Positions 17,460 to 26,795 are shown, counted from the first letter of the stretch. The stretch: DNA of 64,000 bases from Pseudomonas fluorescens (GCF_902497855.1 NZ_CABVHU010000020.1:62001-126000), one strand, 5' to 3'. Translations and numbers: made by a program. The notes: generated by a model not told the origin, from the sequence alone.

Positions 17460-19567
17460 CTCGATCGCCCTTGCACCGCCCCCAAGGCCTGCAACTCAAA
17501 GCGCTTTACCGCCCCGGCGACCTGACCGGCATCGAGCATCTGGACAGCGATCCAGGAACGCCGCCTTATCTGCGCGGCCCCTACGCCAGCATGTACGCCC
17601 ACAAACCCTGGACGATCCGTCAATACAGCGGTTTTGCCGACGCGCAGCTGTCCAATCAGCGTTTGCGCCAAAGCCTCGCCGAGGGCGCCCAGGGACTGTC
17701 CGTTGCATTCGATCTGCCGACCCATCGTGGCTACGACTCCAACGACGCTCACTGCGCCGCCGACGTCGGCAAGGCTGGCGTGGCCATCGACAGTGTCGAG
17801 GACATGCTCGAGTTGTTCGATGGCATCGCGCTGGACCGGGTCTCGGTGTCAATGACCATGAACGGCGCGGTATTGCCAGTTCTGGCCGCCTTTATCGTGG
17901 CCGCCCAGGAGCGCGGCATCGCCAGGGAGCAACTGAGCGGGACCATCCAGAACGACATTCTCAAAGAGTTTATGGTGCGCAACACTTACATCTTTGCCCC
18001 CGAACCTTCGCTGCGTATCTGCACCGATGTCATCGAATACCTCGCCCGGCACATGCCTCGCTTCAACCCGATTTCGGTGTCCGGCTATCACTTCCAGGAA
18101 GCCGGGGCCGATCCGATACTCGAATTGGCACTGACCCTCCTCAACGCACGTACCTACGTCGAGCAGGTGCGACTTCGAGGTCTGGATATCAACGCCTTTT
18201 GCTCGCGGATGAGCTTCTTCTTTGGTGTCGGCAACGACTTCTTTACCGAGGTGGCAAAGCTGCGGGCCGCGCGGGTTTTGTGGAACGAGATCAGCGAACA
18301 ATCGGGAGCTGACAACCCGAGCGCCAGGGCCATGCGCATGCATTGCCAAACCTCCGGCTGGACGTTATCTGCACAGGAGCCGATGAACAATGTCGTGCGC
18401 ACGACCGCGCAGGCCATGGCCGCGGTATTTGGCGGTACCCAGTCACTGCATACCAACGCCTGGGATGAAGCCCTCGCGCTACCCAGCGAAAGTTCGGCAC
18501 GGCTGGCAAGCAATACCCAACAAATCCTGCAAGAAGAAACCGGTCTGTGCGATGTCATCGATCCTTGGGCCGGTTCTTACATGATGGAGTCCCTGACCGC
18601 GACGATGTGCCGTGAGGTGCGCGCGTGCATTGCACGCATAGACGGCGAAGGCGGCGTGGTCGCGGCTATCAACAATGGCTCGATCAGCATGATGATCCAT
18701 GCCCAGGCAGTTCGGACACAGGCGCGGCTCGATAGCGGTGAGCTGCGGCGGGTCGGAGAAAAGACTGCGAGCGCGACATCGCAGGCCCTCCATACGACAC
18801 ATTCGGTGGATAGCCTCTCGGTCCGTCAGCGCCAAATTCACCGACTCAAGCATATGCGTATCAGGCGAGACGAGGCAAAGGTACAGGCGCACCTTCAGGC
18901 ACTCACCCATTGCGCGCGGAGCGGCCAGGGCAATCTGCTGGAACTCAACATGGCCGCGATGAGCGCCAGAGCGACCGTAGGCGAGTGCACGACGGCACTG
19001 GAAAAAGCATGGCCTCGTCACCGTCAGGCGCCTGCTTTTCAACCCGACGGCTATGGTGCCCTGCGCGGCCAATTGCCTGGTTGGGCGGCACTTTGTGAAC
19101 GTACTTCACGCTTTTCGACACAGCATGGCCGGCCGCCACAGGCACTGCTCGGAAAACTCGGCCAGGATGGCCATGATCGCGGGATCCGCTTGATCGCATC
19201 AGTACTCGTCGAGGCAGGATTCAGGGTCAGGATGCTGCCACTGTTTCAGAGTCCAACTGAGTTGCTGGCCTCCATGGACGACGCCGGGCCGGTTGACCTG
19301 ATCGGGTTTTCCAGCCTGGCAGGTGCGCACAACGAAATACTCTGCGACCTGCTCGACCATCTGCATCGCCAGCGCATCGACGTCCCCGTTGTGTTGGGCG
19401 GGATCATTGCGCAATCGGACATCGCCTCGCTCACCGCGCAGGGTGTCAGTGCTGTCTTCGGTCCCGGGGAAGATCTGGTCGACATTGCCCAACAGTTGAT
19501 GAGCCTTGTCGAGCGACACTCGTTTCCTGTCGTTAATCCGGCCACCCAGGCCTTTGCCAAGGCCTGA
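17456..19567 (+). CDS. Methylmalonyl-CoA mutase, catalytic and B12-binding domains in one chain
   Basis: This 703-residue adenosylcobalamin enzyme interconverts succinyl-CoA and (R)-methylmalonyl-CoA. The N-terminal barrel has RGPYASMY (Tyr43), KEFMVRNTYIF (Arg175, equivalent to the carboxylate-binding Arg207 of the Propionibacterium enzyme) and SGYHFQEAGAD (Tyr211-His212). These fit methylmalonyl- rather than isobutyryl-CoA specificity. The C-terminal domain has the base-off B12 motif DGHDRG (Asp571, His573). ATGA overlap with the LnmK-like gene shows cotranslation. No MeaB chaperone, epimerase or small subunit gene is in the window. Mutases are uncommon in Pseudomonas, which normally use the methylcitrate cycle. 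Confidence 0.93.
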   Translation: MTRSPLHRPQGLQLKALYRPGDLTGIEHLDSDPGTPPYLRGPYASMYAHKPWTIRQYSGFADAQLSNQRLRQSLAEGAQGLSVAFDLPTHRGYDSNDAHCAADVGKAGVAIDSVEDMLELFDGIALDRVSVSMTMNGAVLPVLAAFIVAAQERGIAREQLSGTIQNDILKEFMVRNTYIFAPEPSLRICTDVIEYLARHMPRFNPISVSGYHFQEAGADPILELALTLLNARTYVEQVRLRGLDINAFCSRMSFFFGVGNDFFTEVAKLRAARVLWNEISEQSGADNPSARAMRMHCQTSGWTLSAQEPMNNVVRTTAQAMAAVFGGTQSLHTNAWDEALALPSESSARLASNTQQILQEETGLCDVIDPWAGSYMMESLTATMCREVRACIARIDGEGGVVAAINNGSISMMIHAQAVRTQARLDSGELRRVGEKTASATSQALHTTHSVDSLSVRQRQIHRLKHMRIRRDEAKVQAHLQALTHCARSGQGNLLELNMAAMSARATVGECTTALEKAWPRHRQAPAFQPDGYGALRGQLPGWAALCERTSRFSTQHGRPPQALLGKLGQDGHDRGIRLIASVLVEAGFRVRMLPLFQSPTELLASMDDAGPVDLIGFSSLAGAHNEILCDLLDHLHRQRIDVPVVLGGIIAQSDIASLTAQGVSAVFGPGEDLVDIAQQLMSLVERHSFPVVNPATQAFAKA

Positions 19568-19591
19568 GTATCACTGATTGACGAGTACAGA

Positions 19592-20095
19592 TCAGCGGCG
19601 CCGAAACAGCGGCCGGGGTTCAATCACCGAACGCCCATACAGCACGCTCATACCGGCCAGCCCTTTCAGGGCATCTTCAGGGGATTTGTCTTCACGCACG
19701 GCAAAACTGGTGAACCCGCACTGGCGCATATGGCTGAGCTGATCGCGCAGCACGTCGCCGATGGCGCGCAACTCGCCTTCCCAGCCCAGTCTCGTTCGCA
19801 GCAGATAGGCTTGGCTGTAGCCGCGTCCATCGCGAAAGCTGGGAAAATCCAGGGCGATCAGTGGCAAGACATCCAGCCACATTTCCAGGCTTTCCAGATC
19901 GTCATCGGGCCCGAGCCATACGCCATCCACGCTGATTTTTTGCAGCTCGTCCTTCTCCTGTCGCTGGCGCCAGCGAGCCAATGGCAGGATCAGCGGGCCG
20001 GCCGGGAGTTCGCCCTCGGTGTCGCGGATCAAGGTCCAGTGATCATCCACAACGTGGCGCGCCCGCCCTTCGCACAACATCAGCAAATTGTTCAT
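19592..20095 (-). CDS. DUF934 protein, sulfite reductase partner
   Basis: This 167-residue DUF934 protein follows cysI in nearly all pseudomonads. The start at 20095 overlaps the cysI stop (ATGA), so the proteins are made together. LPLIALDFPSFRDGRGYSQAYLLRTRLGWEGELRAIGDVLRDQL is the family core. The C-terminus is arginine-rich (RPLFRRR). It is thought to help deliver electrons to or assemble the siroheme reductase; its exact role is unproven. The 3' end faces the mutase gene, 24 bp away. Confidence 0.88.
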   Translation of the reverse strand: MNNLLMLCEGRARHVVDDHWTLIRDTEGELPAGPLILPLARWRQRQEKDELQKISVDGVWLGPDDDLESLEMWLDVLPLIALDFPSFRDGRGYSQAYLLRTRLGWEGELRAIGDVLRDQLSHMRQCGFTSFAVREDKSPEDALKGLAGMSVLYGRSVIEPRPLFRRR

Positions 20096-21765
20096 GCCAG
20101 GGCCTCCGCGTGCTTGGGGTAGACCCGCTCCTTGAACGGCTCGATACCGATGCGGGAGAAGGTATCTATGAAGTTTTCCTCGACTTCGCGATAGTCGACG
20201 AAGGTGTCGACGATGCGCTCGATAACATCCGGGATTTGCTCGGCGCTGAACGACGGGCCGATCACTTTGCCCAATGCCGCGGCTTTGCCCTGAGCGCCAC
20301 CCAGGGTGATCTGGTACCACTCCATGCCATTTTTATCGACGCCAAGGATGCCTATATTGCCGATGTGGTGATGACCACAGGCATTCATGCAGCCGGAAAT
20401 GTTCAAGCTGAAATCGCCCAGGTCATGCAGGAAGTCCAGGTCTTTGAAACGCGCCTGGATCGCCGCGGTAATGGGCAGCGAACGAGCATTGGCCAAGGCG
20501 CAAAAGTCACCACCGGGGCAGGCAATGATGTCAGTCAACAAGCCGGCATTGGCCACCCCCAGACCCTGCTCGCAGGCCCGCGTCCACAGCGCGAACAAAT
20601 CGCTCTTGTGCACATCCGGCAAAATCAGATTCTGCTCATGAGCGATACGTATCTCACCGAAACCAAAAAGCTGCGACCAGTCGGCCACCGCCTCCATCTG
20701 CTCTGCCGTCAAGTCGCCAGGCGGTGTGTCCGCCCCGGGTTTTGTCGACAGCACTGCACTCACATAGCCCGGGACTTTATGTCCCTGGGTATTACGCGAG
20801 ACCCAGCGTGCAAAGTCAGGAGAAGCCATCAGCTGACTGCCAAAACTCAGTTCGGTATCACTCACCGATTGATACGCCGGTGCGACAAAGGCACGGGCGA
20901 CGCGCTGGTATTCGGCCTCTGTCAGTTGTGCCGGGCCATCTTTGATTTGCTGCCACTCCTGTTCGACTTCAGCAGCAAAGGCTTCGATGCCCAGCGACTT
21001 GACCAGGATCTTGATTCGCGCCTTGTACTTGTTGTCCCGCCGTCCGTGACGGTTGTAGACCCGCAGCACCGCTTCGACATAAGACAGCAAGTGCTCCCAG
21101 GGCAGGTCCTCGCGGATCTGCTGGGACAAGATCGGAGTACGCCCCAATCCACCGCCGACCATCACCCGCAAGCGCATATGGCCTGCTTCGTCGGCATACA
21201 GGTACAGGCCGATGTCGTGCATCATGATCGCCGCGCGATCCTGTTTTGCAGAACAGATAGCAATCTTGAACTTGCGCGGCAGGTACAAAAACTCCGGGTT
21301 GATCGTCGACCACTGGCGCAGGATTTCGGCCAAAGGTCGCGGATCCATCAGTTCATCGGCCGCGACCCCGGCAAAGGCTTCTGTGGTGATATTGCGCACG
21401 CAGTTTCCCGAGGTCTGGATCGCATGCATGTCCACTTCTGCCAGGTGCTGCAGAATCTCAGGCACCTGCTGCAGCTCGATCCAGTTGAACTGCAGGTTTT
21501 GCCGGGTGGTGAAGTGCCCGTAGCCGCGATCATAGTCGCGAGCGATTCGCGCCAGGGTGCGCAACTGCCGCGCCGACAGAGTGCCGTAGGGTATGGCGAC
21601 CCGCAGCATATAGGCATGCTTTTGCATATACAGGCCGTTCTGCAGACGCAGCGGCAGAAACTCTTCTTCGCTCAACTCGCCCGCCTGATAGCGTTCGACC
21701 TGATCGCGAAACTGCTCTACGCGCTCCAGCACCAGTGCACGGTCGTAGTCGTCGTATTGATACAT
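20092..21765 (-). CDS. cysI: Nitrite/sulfite reductase hemoprotein (CysI-like)
   Basis: This 557-residue siroheme and 4Fe-4S enzyme reduces sulfite to sulfide or nitrite to ammonia in the cytoplasm. FTTRQNLQFNWIELQQVP is the N-terminal siroheme-binding segment. Four cluster cysteines are visible in CPGGDFC and SGCMNACGHHH near residues 428-480. The start at 21765 has GAGG upstream; the longer frame to 21828 has none. It forms an operon with DUF934. Neighbouring Nit1C suggests possible nitrite reduction, but the cysI-DUF934 pair is a normal sulfur assimilation locus in Pseudomonas. Confidence 0.93.
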   Translation of the reverse strand: MYQYDDYDRALVLERVEQFRDQVERYQAGELSEEEFLPLRLQNGLYMQKHAYMLRVAIPYGTLSARQLRTLARIARDYDRGYGHFTTRQNLQFNWIELQQVPEILQHLAEVDMHAIQTSGNCVRNITTEAFAGVAADELMDPRPLAEILRQWSTINPEFLYLPRKFKIAICSAKQDRAAIMMHDIGLYLYADEAGHMRLRVMVGGGLGRTPILSQQIREDLPWEHLLSYVEAVLRVYNRHGRRDNKYKARIKILVKSLGIEAFAAEVEQEWQQIKDGPAQLTEAEYQRVARAFVAPAYQSVSDTELSFGSQLMASPDFARWVSRNTQGHKVPGYVSAVLSTKPGADTPPGDLTAEQMEAVADWSQLFGFGEIRIAHEQNLILPDVHKSDLFALWTRACEQGLGVANAGLLTDIIACPGGDFCALANARSLPITAAIQARFKDLDFLHDLGDFSLNISGCMNACGHHHIGNIGILGVDKNGMEWYQITLGGAQGKAAALGKVIGPSFSAEQIPDVIERIVDTFVDYREVEENFIDTFSRIGIEPFKERVYPKHAEALA

Positions 21766-21874
21766 GCTCGGGACCTCATCAGTGTTTGCCCTCTCACACG
21801 GGGCAACTTCGATGGGGTCAATATGCACTTGCGCCGATATTCGTTACAGATTCAGCTTCTGCATAAAAAACCGG

Positions 21875-21918
21875 ATCAGATCAGGATGAATGCATCCGGT
21901 ACTCGCGCCTGATCTGAT
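21875..21918. promoter_or_regulatory. 11-bp inverted repeat flanked by T-runs in the cysI leader
   Basis: ATCAGATCAGG (21875-21885) pairs with CCTGATCTGAT (21908-21918). CCGGAT (21871) and ATCCGG (21894) can form an alternative hairpin. On the minus strand the stem is followed by CCGGTTTTTT, on the plus strand by ATATCGTTTTTTT. It lies about 110 bp upstream of the cysI start and could be an attenuator or a protein-binding operator. The remaining 300-bp gap (21766-22065) contains no gene. Confidence 0.5.
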
Positions 21919-22012
21919 ATCGTTTTTTTAAAATTTGATGTTTCTGTTTACTCAGGTTAATCGAATTAATCTGAGATGGTTTTTTATTGCGCATCTGATG
22001 CTGTCAATGAAT

Positions 22013-22062
22013 CACGCACTCCCGTAGATATACGAAAATTCGTAATGTCACGAGATATCGTA
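22013..22062. promoter_or_regulatory. Three palindromes at 18-bp spacing upstream of nitA
   Basis: CACGCACTCCCGTA (22013-22026), TACGAAAATTCGTA (22031-22044, perfect 6-2-6 palindrome) and CACGAGATATCGTA (22049-22062) all share ACG-N6-CGT. Their starts are exactly 18 bp apart. They match the three sites in front of nitB. Position just upstream of the nitA ATG suggests autoregulation. Confidence 0.72.
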
Positions 22063-22065
22063 CCC

Positions 22066-23970
22066 ATGAACGAGACTGACTCCATCAATGGCTGGGCCGA
22101 CCTGGCCTACTCTTCACGACACATGGTTTTCGAGCATTGCGCCGAAGCCATTGCGCTACTCAACCCCTTCTCTGACCGCTTGATGGACCTGAACATCGCA
22201 ACCTGCAAGTTGCTCGGTTACCCGCGTCAGGAGCTGCTTGATCTGCCTGTGAGCAAGTTGTTTGGGCATCAGTTGGCGGACTTGATCGTGTTTACCCAAG
22301 CCGTCATGGATAAAGGTCGCGGCTGGACTGAAGAACTGAGTTGCAATTGCAAGACCGGTGAGCGCATCGAATTGGCGATTTCCGCCACGACCTTGCAGAT
22401 CAAGGGCCAGCAGCAGCTTATTGTGGTACTGCGCGAACTGAGCCATGAGCAATACCAGCGCGACCAGGCCCACACCGAGCGCACCATGCGCGGCGGGCTG
22501 ATCGAGTGGCGCAATATCCTCAACCTGTTCCAGGAATCGGAACGTGATAACCAGTTGCTGCTCAGTTCGGTGGGGGACGGTATCTACAGCATCAACAGTG
22601 AGGGCCTGGCTACTTTTGTAAATCCGGCCGGGGCTCGCATGCTGGGCTGGGAGCCCAGGGACATGATCGGCAAGAACATCCACCGCATTCACCACCACAC
22701 CCATGCCGACGGCAGCCAATACCCGGTCGAGAACTGTCCGATCTACAAGGCGGTGCGTGATGGCGTGGTTCACGAAGGACGACAGGAGATCTTCTGGCGC
22801 CGCGATGGTAGTTCGTTCCCGGTGGAGTTCACCAGTACGCCAGTGATTTCCGATGGCCGAATCGTCGGGGCCGTGGTGGTGTTTCGCGATATCACCGAAC
22901 GGCGCAATACCGAAACCCAACTGCAAAGTGCGCTTGATGAACTGCAGGTACTGAAAAAGCGCCTGGAAGAGCAAAACGCCTACTTGCAGGAGGAAATTCA
23001 CATCGAGCACAACTTCCGCGAGATCGTCGGCCAGAGCGCGCCCATTCTGAAAATCATCAAGCAGATCGACGTAGTCGCCCCTACCGATGCCAGCGTGCTG
23101 ATCAACGGCGAGTCGGGCACCGGCAAGGAATTGATCGCCCGTGCGATTCACCAGGCCAGCCGCCGCAACGCAAGTCCGCTGATCCGGGTCAACTGCGCAG
23201 CCATTCCCACCGAGCTGTTCGAAAGCGAATTCTTCGGGCATATCCGTGGCGCCTTCACCGGCGCTGTCCGCGATCGTGTCGGGCGTTTCGAACTGGCCGA
23301 TGGTGGCACGCTTTTCCTCGACGAGATCGGCGAAATCCCCCTGGAACTGCAAAGCAAGCTGCTGCGGGTTTTGCAGGAGGGCCAGTTCGAGCGGGTCGGC
23401 GAGGAGCGCACGCGCAAGGTCGATGTCAGGATCATCGCCGCCACCAATCGCGACCTGCGCCTGGAGGTCGCGGCCAAGCGCTTTCGCGAAGACTTGTATT
23501 TTCGCCTCAACGTATTCCCGATCCAGTCTCCCGCACTACGCGATCGTCCCATGGACATCGCTCCTCTCGCTGCGCACTTCCTTAAACAAACCGCAAAGCG
23601 GCTGAACATGCCTGGGCGTCGTCTGCGCAACCTGGATATCGAGCGCCTGCAGCACTACTCCTGGCCGGGCAATATCCGCGAACTGCAAAACGTCATCGAG
23701 CGTGCGCTGATCACTTCAATCGGCGTAGACCTGACGCTCGATCTGCCCGAAGAGAACAAACACAGCCCTCTGCTGACTCAACCATCCAGCGTCTCCCCCA
23801 CGATCATGACCGATGCCCAGTTGCGCGAACTGGAGCGCAACAACATGCAGGCTGCGCTCAAGGCCGCTGACGGCAGGTTGTTTGGCAAAGGTGGAGCAGC
23901 CGAACTTCTTGGGCTGAAACCCACGACGTTGGCTTCAAGGTTCAAACGGCTGGATATCAAGCCCGGATAG
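22066..23970 (+). CDS. nitA: Sigma-54-dependent activator with two PAS domains (NitA)
   Basis: This 634-residue enhancer-binding protein opens sigma-54 promoters with ATP. PAS domains lie at about residues 20-120 and 175-290, followed by a short coiled coil (LQSALDELQVLKKRLEEQNAYLQEE). The AAA+ domain has GESGTGKE (Walker A), GAFTGA (sigma-54 contact) and GGTLFLDEIGE (Walker B). A Fis-type helix-turn-helix ends the chain (GGAAELLGLKPTTLASRFKRL). There is no receiver domain, so signal sensing is through PAS. I chose ATG 22066 because in-frame ATGs at 21976 and 22045 would place the operators inside the coding region; this remains uncertain. It most likely controls the Nit1C promoter at 10735. 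Confidence 0.9.
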   Translation: MNETDSINGWADLAYSSRHMVFEHCAEAIALLNPFSDRLMDLNIATCKLLGYPRQELLDLPVSKLFGHQLADLIVFTQAVMDKGRGWTEELSCNCKTGERIELAISATTLQIKGQQQLIVVLRELSHEQYQRDQAHTERTMRGGLIEWRNILNLFQESERDNQLLLSSVGDGIYSINSEGLATFVNPAGARMLGWEPRDMIGKNIHRIHHHTHADGSQYPVENCPIYKAVRDGVVHEGRQEIFWRRDGSSFPVEFTSTPVISDGRIVGAVVVFRDITERRNTETQLQSALDELQVLKKRLEEQNAYLQEEIHIEHNFREIVGQSAPILKIIKQIDVVAPTDASVLINGESGTGKELIARAIHQASRRNASPLIRVNCAAIPTELFESEFFGHIRGAFTGAVRDRVGRFELADGGTLFLDEIGEIPLELQSKLLRVLQEGQFERVGEERTRKVDVRIIAATNRDLRLEVAAKRFREDLYFRLNVFPIQSPALRDRPMDIAPLAAHFLKQTAKRLNMPGRRLRNLDIERLQHYSWPGNIRELQNVIERALITSIGVDLTLDLPEENKHSPLLTQPSSVSPTIMTDAQLRELERNNMQAALKAADGRLFGKGGAAELLGLKPTTLASRFKRLDIKPG

Positions 23971-24024
23971 CATCACGTCAGCCGCCTGCTTGCCAGCGAT
24001 GGGTTGCTGAACGCCTTGCGGAGC

Positions 24025-24960
24025 TCAGCGCGGGCTGGCAGCAGCGGCTAACGGGTCAGGTTGTGTCGGCCTGAACACCAGACCCGAGGCAAACACCACG
24101 CCCAGAATGACGCCACCGGCGCCAAGCAGTTGCCAGACATTGGGCGCTACACCCAACACCGAAGAAACCAGCATGGTGAACACCGGGGCCAGGTTGAAAA
24201 AGATCGACGTGCGTGCGGCACCGATGGCGTGGATACCTTTGAACCACAGCAAGTACGCGATCAACGAACCGCAGACCGCCAGGTAGATGACTGCACCATG
24301 AATGGACAGCGAAGCGCTACTGATGTTGGTCATCGGAGCCTCATAGATGAAGCCCAGAACGATCAGGCCAATTACACCGAACAACATGGAGAAGGTTGTT
24401 GTTTCCAGCGGCGTTGCATTTTTGACAAAGCGCCGTGTGCCGACCATGTTCGCAGCCCATGCAATGCTGCCGGCCAGAATGATCGCATCACCGGTGGCCA
24501 CTTTCAGCCCCAGAAGCACCTGGATATCCCCTCGGGTGATCACCAGGCCTACGCCCAGCAAGCCCAACACGAGACCTGTGGCACGGCCCCGATCAATGCG
24601 TTCGCCTTCAAGCAGCACCGCAAAAATCATGGTCCACAGCGGCGTGGTCGCCAGGATCAGTGCGCCGTTGATGGGGGTGGTGCTTTGCAGGCCAAAGAAT
24701 GTCGCGAGGTTGAACGCAGTAAATCCAAGCAGGCCCAGGCCGATAAAAGCCACCAGATTGTTCTTCAGCGTGCTCAGGCGCAACTTGCCGGCCAGACCGA
24801 AAATCAGTACGAGTAACAGGGTAGAAATCGAAAAGCGCTCAATGGAAGCGCTGATGGGTGCCATGCTCTTAATGATGTAGGCACCCGCGTTGAAGTTGGT
24901 GCCCCAGAAAAATGTGGCACCCACGATGCCGGCATACGCGAGAGGCGTTGATTTAGACAT
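24025..24960 (-). CDS. EamA/DMT-family membrane transporter
   Basis: This 311-residue protein of the drug/metabolite transporter superfamily has about ten membrane helices in two EamA repeats. WGTNFNAGAYIIKSMAPISASIERF and TTPINGALILATTPLWTMIFAVLLEGERI are the typical first repeat. GAGGAAAAAGCC precedes the start. It is divergent from the LysR gene at 25107, which probably regulates it. It is probably an exporter; the substrate is unknown. Confidence 0.9.
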   Translation of the reverse strand: MSKSTPLAYAGIVGATFFWGTNFNAGAYIIKSMAPISASIERFSISTLLLVLIFGLAGKLRLSTLKNNLVAFIGLGLLGFTAFNLATFFGLQSTTPINGALILATTPLWTMIFAVLLEGERIDRGRATGLVLGLLGVGLVITRGDIQVLLGLKVATGDAIILAGSIAWAANMVGTRRFVKNATPLETTTFSMLFGVIGLIVLGFIYEAPMTNISSASLSIHGAVIYLAVCGSLIAYLLWFKGIHAIGAARTSIFFNLAPVFTMLVSSVLGVAPNVWQLLGAGGVILGVVFASGLVFRPTQPDPLAAAASPR

Positions 24961-25106
24961 GGCTTTTTCCTCGTCAAGTCGTGCGATGAAAACCCGGCAG
25001 CACGCGGGGCTCTTTGCACCTGTTTGTCAGGTGCTGAAAGATTCTTGCAGGCCTACCGACGGGGCAAAACTCCCCATTAATTCACCTTCCATATGAGAAA
25101 ACGCCC

Positions 25107-25952
25107 ATGTTTGACTGGGAGGATCTTCGCTATTTCATTGTCTTCGCCCATGAGCAGTCGTTATCCGCGGCGGCACGCAAGCTCAAGGTCGACCATGCCA
25201 CCGTGGCGCGGCGCATCAGTGCGCTGGAGGGCTCGCTTAACCTGAAACTGGTGGACCGCCGCCCGCGCTCGTACGTCATCACCGAGGACGGGGAACGTAT
25301 CGCCCAGTTGGGGCGACGCATGGAAAGCGAGTCCTTCGCGGTGCAGCGCACTGCGTTGGCCGGGCAGGACAGCTATACCGGCGAAGTCATCGTCAGTGCC
25401 CCACCAGCGCTGGCCTGTACCCTGATCGCGCCCCGCATCAATGGATTGCGCATGAAACATCCGCAGCTGTCCCTGCAATTGATTGGTAGCCTGGGCAGCG
25501 CTTCCTTATCACGACGCGAGGCGGATATAGCCGTGCGCCTGAGCCGCCCCACGGAGCCGGACCTGGTGGCCCGCAAGGTCGCGACGTTGCCGTTTCACCT
25601 GTATGGCTCGCCGGACTATCTAGCCAACACAGCCGCGCAAGACCTGACCTTCATCGCTTACGACGAGACGATGGAACAAACACCACAGCAGGACTGGCTC
25701 AAGGCGCAAGCGGGTGACCGAGCTATCCTGCTGCGCAGCAATGACCTGAATATCCAGGCCACCTGCGCTCAAGCAGGCGCCGGTATTGCCGCACTGCCCT
25801 ACTTCCTTGGTCGCCACTACGGCCTGCAAGCGATGGAGACCGTGGGAGCGGATTTTGCGCGGGATGTGTGGTTAGTGGTCCATAGCGACATCCGGTATAC
25901 CCCGGCGGTCCAGGCGGTGATGAGTTTCCTTGTGTCCTGTTTTGAAAACTGA
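25107..25952 (+). CDS. LysR-family regulator
   Basis: This 281-residue transcription factor has the N-terminal HTH MFDWEDLRYFIVFAHEQSLSAAARKLKVDHATVARRISALE and a LysR substrate-binding domain. The 146-bp space to the divergent EamA gene should hold both promoters. Pairing of LysR with a divergent EamA exporter is a common arrangement in Pseudomonas. The inducer is unknown. Confidence 0.92.
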   Translation: MFDWEDLRYFIVFAHEQSLSAAARKLKVDHATVARRISALEGSLNLKLVDRRPRSYVITEDGERIAQLGRRMESESFAVQRTALAGQDSYTGEVIVSAPPALACTLIAPRINGLRMKHPQLSLQLIGSLGSASLSRREADIAVRLSRPTEPDLVARKVATLPFHLYGSPDYLANTAAQDLTFIAYDETMEQTPQQDWLKAQAGDRAILLRSNDLNIQATCAQAGAGIAALPYFLGRHYGLQAMETVGADFARDVWLVVHSDIRYTPAVQAVMSFLVSCFEN

Positions 25953-26073
25953 GTCAGCACGGTTGTGCATTTTTGCGGACACCGTCCGCACTTTTTCAGG
26001 CTGGCGAGCGGGTACATCCAGCGGCAAAAATGGCATATCGAATGCCCGATCAATCTTTCAATGCCCTTCGAGG

Positions 26074-26238
26074 ATGTCAGTGACAGACCCGCACCCAAAA
26101 CCGACGGTTGCTGTTTCCGTTTTGTTGGCCATCGCACAGATTATGGTCTGGGGTGGTTCATTTTTTATGATGGCGATGCTTGCAGGGCCGGTGGTCAAGG
26201 GTACTGCTGCCCGCGTTGGGAAGGCCCATGGGCCTTGA
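26074..26238 (+). pseudogene. Truncated MFS transporter gene (N-terminus only)
   Basis: The reading frame begins MSVTDPHPKPTVAVSVLLAIAQIMVWGGSFFMMAMLAGPVVK, a recognisable N-terminus and first membrane helix of an MFS transporter (usual length about 400 residues). Homology stops at about 26203, the frame changes to unrelated GTAARVGKAHGP and ends after 54 codons. No remainder of the gene is seen in the 26203-26318 stretch. It is therefore the relic of a deletion or rearrangement. AGGATG overlaps the start; expression is unlikely to matter. Confidence 0.65.
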
Positions 26239-26318
26239 TGCTCTCCTCAAGTTTGATGAACGACGGGGGGAGCCAACTGCTCCTGCCCTTCAAACGTCTA
26301 GTTAGCGGCAGACTCGCA

Positions 26319-26702
26319 CTACCGCTGGCCGTCAAGCGGACGCACGACCGCGTCGCACGGTAGCAGTCGGTGGGTATCCCCCAGTTCTTCGGCATGTTGC
26401 TGGCCCCAATCCTGAAGCGACGCAATCAGCGGCTGAAGACTCAATCCCAATGGCGTCAACGTGTAATCGACGCGTTGCGGCTCTTCAGGACAGGTTTTTC
26501 GCCAGACAATGCCGTGTTCTTCGAGCGACTTGAGCTGCTGGATCAGGACTTTCTGCGAGATGCCGGTAATTTGAGCCTCTATCTCGCACGTTCGCTTGGG
26601 ACCCTCCAGCAAGACATGGATGATGACTGCTTTCCAGCGTCCTGAAATGATGCCCAGGGTTCGCTCGATAGGTAGACGGGGAAGCAATTTTGTAAGGGTC
26701 AT
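26319..26702 (-). CDS. HxlR-family transcriptional regulator
   Basis: This 127-residue winged-helix regulator of the HxlR/MarR-like group carries the signature GRWKAVIIHVLLEGPKRTCEIEAQITGISQKVLIQQLKSLEEHGIV. HxlR proteins usually sense electrophiles or quinones, and many repress a divergent reductase. Here the divergent neighbour, 93 bp away, is an old-yellow-enzyme reductase. The pair is probably a self-contained electrophile response unit. Confidence 0.92.
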   Translation of the reverse strand: MTLTKLLPRLPIERTLGIISGRWKAVIIHVLLEGPKRTCEIEAQITGISQKVLIQQLKSLEEHGIVWRKTCPEEPQRVDYTLTPLGLSLQPLIASLQDWGQQHAEELGDTHRLLPCDAVVRPLDGQR

Positions 26703-26795
26703 AGGGCGATCTGATCTTGCATACCAAAGGGTGTGTAGATAGGAGAATAAGCGCTAACTAATCTGGTTCTCCAGCTCACTTTGGAGATAATTCAG

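Noticed and set aside
19981..21912. 643-codon plus-strand frame
   Set aside because: It is antisense to cysI, whose siroheme and 4Fe-4S motifs are intact on the other strand.
21766..22012. Sigma-54 promoter for cysI on the minus strand
   Set aside because: I searched for GG-N10-GC with flanking consensus and found only GG-N8-GC at about 21861-21874, so no support.
26195..26425. 76-codon minus-strand frame downstream of HxlR
   Set aside because: It largely overlaps the hxlR gene out of frame and has no ribosome site; only its last residues lie in free DNA.
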